This document shows positions 27,661 to 35,792 of a DNA stretch of 64,000 nucleotides, piece by piece; the stretch's first letter is position 1; each line of letters starts with the position of its first letter. The notes under the pieces were generated by a model. That model did no database searches. It saw nothing but the letters and a program-made list of their open reading frames with translations, and was not told the origin of the DNA. Source of the stretch: Cellulomonas fengjieae (GTDB taxonomy: Bacteria > Actinomycetota > Actinomycetes > Actinomycetales > Cellulomonadaceae); NCBI RefSeq assembly GCF_018388465.1, contig NZ_CP074404.1, forward strand, positions 2,542,001 to 2,606,000, in the 5' to 3' direction. The translations under genes were made by a program, and so were the position numbers.

Positions 27661-29682
27661 GTGCAGGCCCTGCTCCAGACAGACGCGCCCACGCGACGTC
27701 CGCGCACCGACCGCCTGCCCGGGGTGCCGACCCTCGTGCTGCGGGCGTCCGTCGGGGCGCTCGTGACAGCTGCCGCCGTCGTCGCGCTCCGCTCCGTGCC
27801 GTCGACGCGCCTCGTGGCAGGGATCCTCGTCCTTGCGGCGCTCGTCGTGCTCACGCCCGTCGCGCGCACCCTCAGCCGGCGGCTCCTTCTCGTCGGGACC
27901 GCGCTGCTCGGCTGGGTCCAGGTGCTGTGGTGGCTCGACCTGTCGGCACTGCCGATCGATCGCACCTCGCTGCTCCTGGCGGCCTGGAGCGCAGCGCTGA
28001 CCGCCTGGGTACTGGCGGGTCGCCGACCACGGCAGCGGGTGGCCGCACTCGTCCCCACCGTTCGCGCTGTCGACGCCATCCCCGTCGTGGGCGCGGGCGT
28101 CGCGCTCGCGGCGCTTTCCGACCGCCTGCTCGTGCGGGACCCGGCGCGAGCCCTCGACACCCTTCTCGGCGGTTGGGACAACGCGGGCCACTTCGCCATG
28201 TTCCATATGATCCGCCTGCGCGGGACCACCGTCGCCGAGCAGGTCCCTCCGGTCGACGCGGCCTCCTGGGGGTATGCCGACTACCCGCAGGGCTACCACG
28301 CCCTCGCCGCTTCGGTCGCAGAGCTCCTGGCCGGGGCTCATGACGGCGGCGGGCCCATGCTCGAGCTGCTCCTCTTCTCGCGGGCGACGGCGATCATCGC
28401 GATCGCCGGCTGCCTCGTGGTCCTCGCGGGCGTCTGCAGCCTCGAGCCGCTGCGCCGCATGGCCGTCGCGCTCCCTGTGGCCGCGGTCGTGCTCACGGCG
28501 CTGTCCCTCGGCACGGGGTACGAGCTGCTGCGATGGGGCTTCCCCAACTTCTTCCTGGCCACGACCCTTGCGGCCGCGCTCTTCTTCGTCACCTATCGCA
28601 GCCAGGGCCCTCGTGACCTCCCGATGCTCGTGGCGGCGACCGGCGCCGTCGTGGGGATCGTGCACGGCTGGTTCCCACTGGCCGCGATCGCCGGCCCGCT
28701 GGCCCTCGCCGCGTTCGGCCCTTTGCGCCGGTCGACGTGGCACCTGAGCCGGGCACGGTGGACAAGTGTCGGCGTACTCGCGGTGTGCACCCTGGCGGCG
28801 GTCTACTACAGCCGCACGATCCTCGGTGAGGTCGACACCCGGACCTCGATCGGCCTCGATGGCGGCTTCCCGGCCGAGGACCACGGCATCGTCATCGCCG
28901 TGGTGTGCGTGACGCTGTGTCTCAGCGTCCTGCGGGCAGCCACCCGACGCCGGGGCGACGCGTTGGCCGACCCGCACGCATGGGCCACCGTCCTCGCGGT
29001 CACCGCGGGGACCGGCGCCGCCGTCTTTCTCGCGGTGTACCAGCAGACGAACTTCGGCAAGCTCACGTACTACCTCTGGAAGTTCGAGTCCGGGCTGCTG
29101 CTCGCCTGCACCCTCATCGGGGCCGCGCTCCTCGGGCTCCTCGGCGCGCGACTGCTCGCCCCCACCGGCGTGGCCCAGCGCCGCACGACGCTCGTCGCGT
29201 CCTCGGTGGCGGCGCTCGGCCTCACGCAGTCGATGGGCATGGTTGTCCCCAACCTCGACGGCACAAGCATCATCACCTCGATCACCTCCCCGAGGCCCGA
29301 GCCGTTGGCGCTGCCCGCCCAGGTCGACCGGCTCGTCGCCACGGGCGACCTCATCGAGGCGACCGAGGCCGCGGCACGCAGGCCGGACGCGATCGTCGTG
29401 TACCTCGCCTACCCGACCGACTACCGCTCGATCGGCCGCAACACGCAGCAGTGGCTCCTGGGGCTCACCGACCGGTGGACCGACGTCGGCCAGCGCACCT
29501 ACAGCGCGATGCCGGACGGGGTCCCCGGGACACCGGAGGAGGCTGCACAGTTCGCGGGCGAGCTGCTGGAGACCTCGCCCCGAGTCGTACTGGCCGTCAG
29601 GGCGGAGTCGGCCGACCAGATCGTGCCGATCCTCGTCGCAGCCGACCCGGCGTACGCGGACCGCATCGAGGTGATCGGCTGA
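27661..29682 (+). CDS. polytopic membrane protein, GT-C-like glycosyltransferase candidate
   Basis: 673 residues with about 12-14 membrane spans. A large loop after the first spans carries LLGGWDNAGHFAMFHMI and YADYPQGYHALAASVAEL, an Asp/His-rich arrangement seen at the first extracytoplasmic loop of GT-C enzymes and DUF6541-type proteins. A C-terminal soluble domain follows (about 560-673). GT-C enzymes take sugars from polyprenyl phosphate on the outer face. GTG 27661 has AAGGAA 4 nt upstream; the longer frame upstream is Arg/Pro-rich and unlikely. Its position between the DPM1-like gene and GtrA supports a GtrC-like role. The donor is unknown. Confidence 0.72.
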   Translation: MQALLQTDAPTRRPRTDRLPGVPTLVLRASVGALVTAAAVVALRSVPSTRLVAGILVLAALVVLTPVARTLSRRLLLVGTALLGWVQVLWWLDLSALPIDRTSLLLAAWSAALTAWVLAGRRPRQRVAALVPTVRAVDAIPVVGAGVALAALSDRLLVRDPARALDTLLGGWDNAGHFAMFHMIRLRGTTVAEQVPPVDAASWGYADYPQGYHALAASVAELLAGAHDGGGPMLELLLFSRATAIIAIAGCLVVLAGVCSLEPLRRMAVALPVAAVVLTALSLGTGYELLRWGFPNFFLATTLAAALFFVTYRSQGPRDLPMLVAATGAVVGIVHGWFPLAAIAGPLALAAFGPLRRSTWHLSRARWTSVGVLAVCTLAAVYYSRTILGEVDTRTSIGLDGGFPAEDHGIVIAVVCVTLCLSVLRAATRRRGDALADPHAWATVLAVTAGTGAAVFLAVYQQTNFGKLTYYLWKFESGLLLACTLIGAALLGLLGARLLAPTGVAQRRTTLVASSVAALGLTQSMGMVVPNLDGTSIITSITSPRPEPLALPAQVDRLVATGDLIEATEAAARRPDAIVVYLAYPTDYRSIGRNTQQWLLGLTDRWTDVGQRTYSAMPDGVPGTPEEAAQFAGELLETSPRVVLAVRAESADQIVPILVAADPAYADRIEVIG

Positions 29683-30050
29683 CGGTCGCGGGCGGTGACC
29701 GGAGACACCTGCGGGTAGCTCCTGGCCGCCCAACTGCAGCAGAGGGACGGCCTCGGTACGCCGATGGTGAGGGCGTGACGCCGAGCAGAACCTTCCCGGC
29801 AAGGCGGTCGTGCCCCACCTGACAGCCGCGGGCCGGATGTCGGGCGCGGCGCCCGGCAGCGTCCTTCGTCGCCCCGTGCCGAGGAGCAGCGCGACCGCCG
29901 AGAGGGCCCGGAGGGCGTGGCCCGCCCACTCGCGGCGACGGACCGTGACACACCGGTCGACGCCCCTATCCCGCTCGTGCCGGACAGGATGCCCCTCTAG
30001 CGCCGATGACGAGGGGCCTCGACGGCGCGGCACAGCGATCGGACGCGGCC
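29683..30050. other. 368-nt gap between convergent genes, nothing recognised
   Basis: Between the GT-C-like gene and gtrA. Both strands contain open frames, but none resembles a known protein and codon choice is not biased towards GC at third positions as in the neighbours. It may be decayed coding DNA, but I see no match to any family or to insertion-sequence ends. Confidence 0.4.
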
Positions 30051-30485
30051 CTACACGTCTGCCAGCCCCGCCCCCGGCCGCGGGAAGACCCACAGGCGGT
30101 ACAGGACGTAGTTCCACACGGTCTGCGCCGCCGTCACCGTCGCCTTCCCGGTCGCGTACCCCAGGCCGGCGCGCTGGAACCACTCGACCACGACGACGTT
30201 GATGACCGTGTTGACGAGCAGAAGCGCGCCGTAGCGCACGAGCGCGTGCCCTGCCGGCAGGTCCGAGCCGAACGCGAACCGGCGCTGAAGCCAGAAGTTC
30301 GCGAAGACGCTGCCCCAGAACCCTGCGGCCGTGGCGAGCCAGAGCGGCGCGCCGACGACCCGGTACACGAGAGCCAGGAGTCCGAGGTCGATGAGGAACG
30401 ACAGGCCACCCACGCCCAGGTAGCGCACCGCCGAGGAGTCGAGAAGCCTGCTGCGCGGAGATACCTGGTACCGCTCCCGCGTCAT
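30051..30485 (-). CDS. GtrA family membrane protein
   Basis: 144 residues and four membrane spans: RYLGVGGLSFLIDLGLLAL (first), a second near 50-65 with FANFWLQRRFAF between, and spans near 85-105 and 110-130. PF04138 members flip polyprenyl-phosphate sugars or otherwise help lipid-linked sugar transfer. ATG 30485 has GAGGGAG directly upstream and a TAGTCT -10 box about 40 nt upstream. It completes the set with the DPM1-like enzyme and the GT-C candidate. It is divergent from nothing and convergent with the GT-C gene across a 368-nt gap. Confidence 0.88.
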   Translation of the reverse strand: MTRERYQVSPRSRLLDSSAVRYLGVGGLSFLIDLGLLALVYRVVGAPLWLATAAGFWGSVFANFWLQRRFAFGSDLPAGHALVRYGALLLVNTVINVVVVEWFQRAGLGYATGKATVTAAQTVWNYVLYRLWVFPRPGAGLADV

Positions 30486-30523
30486 TCTCCCTCGATCGTT
30501 TTGGTGTGGCAGATGCGCCCGGA

Positions 30524-30529
30524 AGACTA
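30524..30529 (-). promoter_or_regulatory. -10 element of gtrA-like gene
   Basis: TAGTCT on the minus strand, giving an expected leader of about 30 nt with the GAGGGAG ribosome site just before the ATG. Confidence 0.4.
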
Positions 30530-30575
30530 CCTCACGGATACCGGCCGACATGGCGCGACGACCTCGTGCACGCGT

Positions 30576-30605
30576 CAGGGCCCCCGCCGACCGGCGGGGG
30601 CCCTG
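30576..30605. terminator. strong 13-bp hairpin terminator
   Basis: CAGGGCCCCCGCC (30576-30588), loop GACC, then the exact complement to 30605. It lies 13 nt after the stop of the 1368-residue gene and is the strongest hairpin in the window. The arms are symmetric, so it could also stop transcription from the other side. No T-run follows, as is usual in actinobacteria. Confidence 0.75.
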
Positions 30606-30617
30606 ATGTCGCTCCCG

Positions 30618-33600
30618 TCAGGACGCGACGGCCGCGCTCTCCGATAGGCCTGCACGCACGTCGTCACGGGTCGGGAGCAGGTCCGCGAGCAGCTCGGTGA
30701 ATCTCGCGGTCCCGAAGACCTGCTCGATGTGGTCGCGTGCCGCGTGCGAGAGTGCCGTCCAGGTCTCGTCGTCCTCGAGCAGCGTGAGCACACCCGCCGC
30801 GAAGCCGGCCGCGTCGTCGGCGACGACGGCGGTCTCGCCGTCCCGGATATCCATGCCCTCGGCACCGACGGGGGTCATGACGACCGGGACGCCGTGCGAC
30901 ATCGCCTCGCCGATCTTGCCCTTGACCCCAGCTCCGAAGCGCAGCGGGGCGATGACGACGCGTGCACCCGCATACAGCGGCGCCAGGTCCTCGACCCAGC
31001 CGTGGTACGTCACCCCGGGCGGGGCGGACTCGACGAGCTCGGGGAGCGGGTCCCGCCCCACGACGTCGACGCGCAGGCCCGGACGCGCCGCCTCGAGGAG
31101 GGGCAGCACCTCCGACGTGAACCACCGCAGCCCGTCGGCGTTCGGCGGGTGCGCGAAGGAGCCGACGAACAGCACGCCCTCGCGGCCCTGGGGTGTCACG
31201 TCTGCGGCATCGGGACGTTGCTCGTGCACGGTGGGCAGCACGCGTACCCGCGCCTCGGGCACGAGGGTGGTCAGCAGGTCGCGCTCGAACGACGACACGA
31301 CCACGGTCGCGTCGGCGGCACGGACCATCGCGAGCTCGAGCTCACGCAGCGCCACAGCCTTGGGCGGCAGCCCTTCGAGCCCAGCGAGCTGGGCCGCCCG
31401 CTCCTCGCGCAGGAAGTGCAGGTCCACGGTGTCGAACACGAGCGGGACCTCGGGCACCAGACTGCGGACCTGGACGACGTACCCCCACGCGACCGTGACA
31501 CGCGAGGCCACGACGGCGACGAGGTCCTCCCGTAGCTCGATGAGCAGCGTGCCGAGGTTCCCGTGCCCGTAGAGCACCTCGACGCCCATGTCCTGCAGGG
31601 TGCGCGTGTAGGGCTCGCTGCGGTGCCGGTTGTCAGGGACGAAGAAGACCGCAAAGCCCAGCTGCCTGAGGGCGCGCATCATGGCGAGCATGCGCACCGA
31701 GCCGGCGTCCTCGTCGGCACGCGGCACGTAGTGGTCGATGACGACAACGATGCCGTTGCCGTGCAAACGGCGCGCCGCCCGCTGGACGAGCGCAGCGTCC
31801 GGCGGCAGGTGGAGCGCCAGCTCACTCGCCCACTTCTCCTGGAACTTCGCACGGTTGACGACCTGGTAGGCCTTGATCCCCGAGGTCTCGTCCGTGCCGT
31901 GGGAGATGCCCTCGTCGTGGACGACCACAGAGGTCGGCTCGTAGACGGTCCGCAGGCCCAGCGCCCGGACGGAGAACGCGAGGTCCGCGTCGTCGTAGTA
32001 GGCGGGAGCGAACCGCGTGTCGAGGCCGCCGAGGCGCTCGAGCACCTCGCGACGCACCATGATCGACGCGCCGGAGACGTAGTCGACGTCCCGCCGGTAG
32101 GTGAACGCGGGGTCCTCCGGCTCGCAGAACTTGCCGTAGTTCCACCCCGAGGCGTCGGAGAAGATGATCCCGCCGGCCTCCTGGAGGCGGCCGTCGGGGT
32201 AGATCAGACGCGAGCCCACGAGCCCCACGGTCGGGTCATCCATGACCCGCACCAGAGGCTCGAGCCAGTCGGGGTCGACACGGGTGTCGTTGTTGAGCAG
32301 GACCACGAGCTCGCCGCGCGCCGCAGCGATGCCACTGTTGCACGCGCCGACGTAGCCCGTGTTCACCTCGTGCGCCACGACACGGACGCCCTCGACCTCG
32401 CGGAGCCGGGCGAGCGAGTCGTCCGGTGAGCGGTCGTCGACCACGACGACCTCGAAGGGCACGTCGCCGCGGGTCTGGGCGAGCGCACGCAGGCACCGCT
32501 CGGTGTAGTCCCACTTGCCGTAGACGGGCACGACCACGGTGACCAGGGGCTCCTGCGCCGCGGGGACCCGCAGCGGCCCCGGCGCGACGGGCGCAGCGCG
32601 TCGACCGGTCAGCACCCGCAGCAGGACCACCGTCCGCCGCAGTAGCGCGGAGTAAGCCCGCCGGCGCCGGGACCCCACGGGGGCCAACCGGTCGACGAGG
32701 CGGTAGTACCGCCCGATCGCCTTGAACGCCCGGGAGCCGCGCATCGCGGCCAGGGCGGCCTCGGCATGGTCCGCACGTGCAGCCTGGCGGCCGTAGCGCT
32801 CCTCGGCGACGCCGACGCGCTGGGCGGTGAATGCCTGGTGCGCCTCGGCCGAACGGGTCTTCTGCTCGCTGCGCCGCGCAGCCTCTTGCGCGGCGGCCAC
32901 GTCGGCCGCGGCGGCGGCGGCCTCCTCCTGCGCCCGTACGAGGTCCTCCGCGGCGCGATCCAGCACCTCCTGCGCGACACGCGCCTGCTCGAGCTCCGAC
33001 AGCAGGTGAGCGTTGCTCTGCTCGGCGGTGACCAGGTGGCCTCGGACCCGCTCGAAGAGGTCGGGCAGGCGCGTCCCCAGCGGCAGGTCCTCGACCGCAT
33101 CGTCGAGCATGGAGGCGAGGTCGGCGCGCCGGCGGGCCGCCTCGGCGGACGGGTCGTCGTCGAGCCGGCGGCCGATGAGCGCGAAGAACTCGGCCTCCTC
33201 GTCGAGCGCGAGCTCGAGCCACTCCCCACGCTCGTCGAAGCCCGTGGCCGCGCCCAGCGCCACCGCGACGTCCCTCACGGTGGCGAAGCCGACCCAGCGG
33301 GATGGCGGTGTACGGCGGACGAGCATCGCCGCGAACCACAGCAGGCCGCGCCGCATGACGCGGTCCACGGACCACCCCGGCGCGAACCACTCCTGGTCCA
33401 CGGGGACGAGGTCGTCACCCGACACGACGAGGTTGTTCGGCACGAGGTCCAGCGGGGTGCCGCCGGACAGGTCCGCCGCGGCGAGCTCCGCCCGCCACCT
33501 ACGGACCAGCTCGGCGATCTCGGGGAAGCTGGCGGTCGACGCCATCTCGAGCATCGTCGGGCCCTGGACGAAGGGCTCGTCCTGTGAGCGGACGACGATC

Positions 33601-34724
33601 GCGGCGCCCGCGTCTGGGTCAGCGACCGGGATCCGCTCGATGCGCAGACCGTCCCCGGTGCGCACGACGCGCTTCTGGAACGCGTAGCCCTCACGGCGCG
33701 AGCGCGAGAAGTACACCGCGCCCAGGTCGTCCGGCCACAGCGTCTGGGCGCCGTCAGGCGACGCGAGCACGAGGAAGGAGTTGGCGACGTCGGCCGCGAG
33801 CCCGGCGTCGACGAACGAGCGCCAGACGAGCTCCTCGTCGGCGAGCCGCGGACGGGGCGACCGCAGGTCCGGGCTGGGGAACGCAGGGAGATTGCGGAGC
33901 AGCTCGGGCGCCGTCGCGGTGAGCGCGTCGACGTCCATGACGGCGCGGGTGAGCTTGTGGTCCGGGAAGACCGCACGGGTCGTCGGGGTCAGCCCGGCCT
34001 CGACGAACAGCGCCTCGAGCTCGGCCCGCGAGAACGTGCGGACGGCCGGCCCCGCAGGGTAGCCCTCGATGCCGTCGAAGATCCCGTCAGTGTGGTCCTC
34101 GGGTGCACCGACGAGGTACTTGACCCCCAGCTTGTTCTCGATCGCCACCGCGACCGTGCCACCGGGCTTGAGGCACCGGCCCAGGTGACGGAGGAAGTCG
34201 ACGTACGGCTGGGGGTCGGCGGAGCCGGCCCCCACGTACTCGAGTACACCGACGACGACGACGACGTCGTAGGTCGGCTCGGCCGGCACGTCGTCGTGGC
34301 TGCCCATGAAGACCTCGACGTTCGCGAGGTCCCGGGTCCGCGCCCGGGCGGCCCGCGCACGGGCCATGGCTGGCTCGATTGCGTCGACGAGGCCGGCGCG
34401 CTCACCGAGGTACCGGGTGATCGCGCCCATGCCGGCGCCGATCTCGAGCACGCGGGCGTCCGGCGCGATGGCCAGGCCGCGGACGACGTTGGCACGGTCG
34501 GCATCGAGCTGGAACGCCTGGGCGGGGCCAGCGGCGTGGCGGGCGAGGTCCGTGCTCGTGGACCGCAGGTCATCCTCGCCGAGGAAGAGCTCGGTGAGCT
34601 CGTCCTCGATGCCGTCGGAGTACATGCCCGCGGAGGCACCCACCCGGATCCAGCCCTCGGCGGTCCGCAGCCCGCGCCCGCGCAGGGGCGTCTCGTGGCG
34701 CGGGGTCTGGTTCTCGGTGCTCAC
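30618..34724 (-). CDS. methyltransferase / kinase-like / coiled-coil / GT2 / GT4 fusion protein (WbdD-like front half)
   Basis: 1368 residues. A SAM methyltransferase (about 85-245) has motif I VLEIGAGMG at 92-100. A kinase-like domain (about 333-500) has FQKRVV, a DxxPxN catalytic-loop-like site (Asp426, Pro429, Asn431) and DQEW (443-446) where DFG would be. The HGD His is replaced by Pro. A coiled coil (about 565-660) ends in SRAFKAIGRYYRL. A GT2 (about 727-940) has VVDDRSPDD, NND at 811-813 and YYDDADLAF. A GT4 (about 990-1350) has an FGAGVKGKIGEAMSHG phosphate-sugar block. The GTG at 34724 has GAGGAG 7 nt upstream. Methyltransferase-kinase-coiled coil is the order of the O-antigen terminator WbdD; adding two transferases is unusual. 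It probably elongates and caps the glycan exported by Wzm/Wzt. Confidence 0.85.
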   Translation of the reverse strand: MSTENQTPRHETPLRGRGLRTAEGWIRVGASAGMYSDGIEDELTELFLGEDDLRSTSTDLARHAAGPAQAFQLDADRANVVRGLAIAPDARVLEIGAGMGAITRYLGERAGLVDAIEPAMARARAARARTRDLANVEVFMGSHDDVPAEPTYDVVVVVGVLEYVGAGSADPQPYVDFLRHLGRCLKPGGTVAVAIENKLGVKYLVGAPEDHTDGIFDGIEGYPAGPAVRTFSRAELEALFVEAGLTPTTRAVFPDHKLTRAVMDVDALTATAPELLRNLPAFPSPDLRSPRPRLADEELVWRSFVDAGLAADVANSFLVLASPDGAQTLWPDDLGAVYFSRSRREGYAFQKRVVRTGDGLRIERIPVADPDAGAAIVVRSQDEPFVQGPTMLEMASTASFPEIAELVRRWRAELAAADLSGGTPLDLVPNNLVVSGDDLVPVDQEWFAPGWSVDRVMRRGLLWFAAMLVRRTPPSRWVGFATVRDVAVALGAATGFDERGEWLELALDEEAEFFALIGRRLDDDPSAEAARRRADLASMLDDAVEDLPLGTRLPDLFERVRGHLVTAEQSNAHLLSELEQARVAQEVLDRAAEDLVRAQEEAAAAAADVAAAQEAARRSEQKTRSAEAHQAFTAQRVGVAEERYGRQAARADHAEAALAAMRGSRAFKAIGRYYRLVDRLAPVGSRRRRAYSALLRRTVVLLRVLTGRRAAPVAPGPLRVPAAQEPLVTVVVPVYGKWDYTERCLRALAQTRGDVPFEVVVVDDRSPDDSLARLREVEGVRVVAHEVNTGYVGACNSGIAAARGELVVLLNNDTRVDPDWLEPLVRVMDDPTVGLVGSRLIYPDGRLQEAGGIIFSDASGWNYGKFCEPEDPAFTYRRDVDYVSGASIMVRREVLERLGGLDTRFAPAYYDDADLAFSVRALGLRTVYEPTSVVVHDEGISHGTDETSGIKAYQVVNRAKFQEKWASELALHLPPDAALVQRAARRLHGNGIVVVIDHYVPRADEDAGSVRMLAMMRALRQLGFAVFFVPDNRHRSEPYTRTLQDMGVEVLYGHGNLGTLLIELREDLVAVVASRVTVAWGYVVQVRSLVPEVPLVFDTVDLHFLREERAAQLAGLEGLPPKAVALRELELAMVRAADATVVVSSFERDLLTTLVPEARVRVLPTVHEQRPDAADVTPQGREGVLFVGSFAHPPNADGLRWFTSEVLPLLEAARPGLRVDVVGRDPLPELVESAPPGVTYHGWVEDLAPLYAGARVVIAPLRFGAGVKGKIGEAMSHGVPVVMTPVGAEGMDIRDGETAVVADDAAGFAAGVLTLLEDDETWTALSHAARDHIEQVFGTARFTELLADLLPTRDDVRAGLSESAAVAS

Positions 34725-34839
34725 TTCTTGGCTCCTCGGTCGCTGTCGGTCGCCGGTGGCAGGACGTCGGCGTCGGCGCGGGGGGACAGACGATGCGGCA
34801 CCGCGGAGTTGCGCGTCCGGTAGCCGGCGAGGTGGGGCG

Positions 34840-35685
34840 TCACAGCACACCTGCGGCGGCCTGCGACCAACGGAGGGACCAGTCAGCGATGGGCTCCAGC
34901 CCGGCAGCGACCAGGGCGTCGTGCCCGAGTACCGAGAAGGCCGGCCGGGCGGCGGGACGCGCGAACCGGTCCGACGTCGTGGGCCGGACCACGTCACGGT
35001 CGAGGCCGGCGGACTCGACGACCCGCTGGGCGAACTCGAACCACGAGCCGCTCCCGGACGACGTGCCGTGGTACGTGCCCGCACCGGCCCCGCTCGCGAC
35101 GAGCCGCTCGATCAGGTCCGCGAGGTCGACGGTCCACGTCGGCTGCCCGAGCTGGTCGTCGATCACGTCGAGCGCACCGCGCTCCGCGGCCACGCGGGCG
35201 ATCGTCTTGGGGAAGCACGCACCGTGCGCCCCGTAGAGCCAGGCGGTGCGGACGATGAGGTGGTTCTCGGGCGCCTCCGCGCGCACGGCCCACTCGCCGG
35301 CGGCCTTCGTGCGGCCGTACGCGTTCTGCGGGGCGATGACCGCGTCCTCGGCGTAGGGCTCGGTGGCGGCACCGTCGAACACGTAGTCCGTCGAGACCTG
35401 CACGATCCGCGCACCCGCCAGCGTCGCGGCCCGCGCCAGCAGCGCCGGGCCGACGGCGTTCACGGAGAATGCGGCGGCCTCGTTCGCCTCGGCGTCGTCG
35501 ACCGCGGTGTACGCCGCGCAGTTGGCGACCACGTCGACGTCGTGCACGTGCTCGGCGACGGACTGCGGGTCGGTGATGTCGAGCTGCTCGCGGTCGAGTG
35601 CGACGACGTCGTGCCCGCGCGACTCCAGCAGGTCCACCAGGTCGCGCCCCAGCATTCCGTTCGCCCCTGTGACCAACCAGCGCAC
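34840..35685 (-). CDS. rmlD: dTDP-4-dehydrorhamnose reductase
   Basis: Last enzyme of dTDP-L-rhamnose synthesis. 281 residues of the RmlD substrate-binding family. NAD(P)-binding GANGMLG at 7-13, catalytic Tyr123 and Lys127 in YGRTK, STDYVFDG near 98-105, and WLYG near 150. GTG 35685 has a GAAGGAAGGA ribosome site and a TAGGAT box upstream. RmlB and RmlC are not in the window, so dTDP-rhamnose synthesis also needs genes elsewhere. A 115-nt gap separates it from the 1368-residue gene, with no hairpin, so they are probably transcribed together. Confidence 0.95.
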   Translation of the reverse strand: MRWLVTGANGMLGRDLVDLLESRGHDVVALDREQLDITDPQSVAEHVHDVDVVANCAAYTAVDDAEANEAAAFSVNAVGPALLARAATLAGARIVQVSTDYVFDGAATEPYAEDAVIAPQNAYGRTKAAGEWAVRAEAPENHLIVRTAWLYGAHGACFPKTIARVAAERGALDVIDDQLGQPTWTVDLADLIERLVASGAGAGTYHGTSSGSGSWFEFAQRVVESAGLDRDVVRPTTSDRFARPAARPAFSVLGHDALVAAGLEPIADWSLRWSQAAAGVL

Positions 35686-35721
35686 GCGGCATCCTTCCTT
35701 CGTTGTCGACGGACGTCGGCG

Positions 35722-35749
35722 ATCCTACCGGCGCCGATGTCCTGGTCAG
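35722..35749 (-). promoter_or_regulatory. promoter of rmlD
   Basis: On the minus strand: CTGACC (near 35744-35749), about 16 nt, then TAGGAT (35722-35727). A leader of about 30 nt with a good ribosome site follows. It lies in the gap after the GT4 gene ending at 35793. Confidence 0.45.
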
Positions 35750-35792
35750 GCACACTTCGGCCCGTCTCGGGGACCGTCCAGCCTGCCCGGCG

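Noticed and set aside
29597..30050. Minus-strand open frames in the gap before gtrA
   Set aside because: No similarity to known proteins and no clear codon bias. Not called as a gene.
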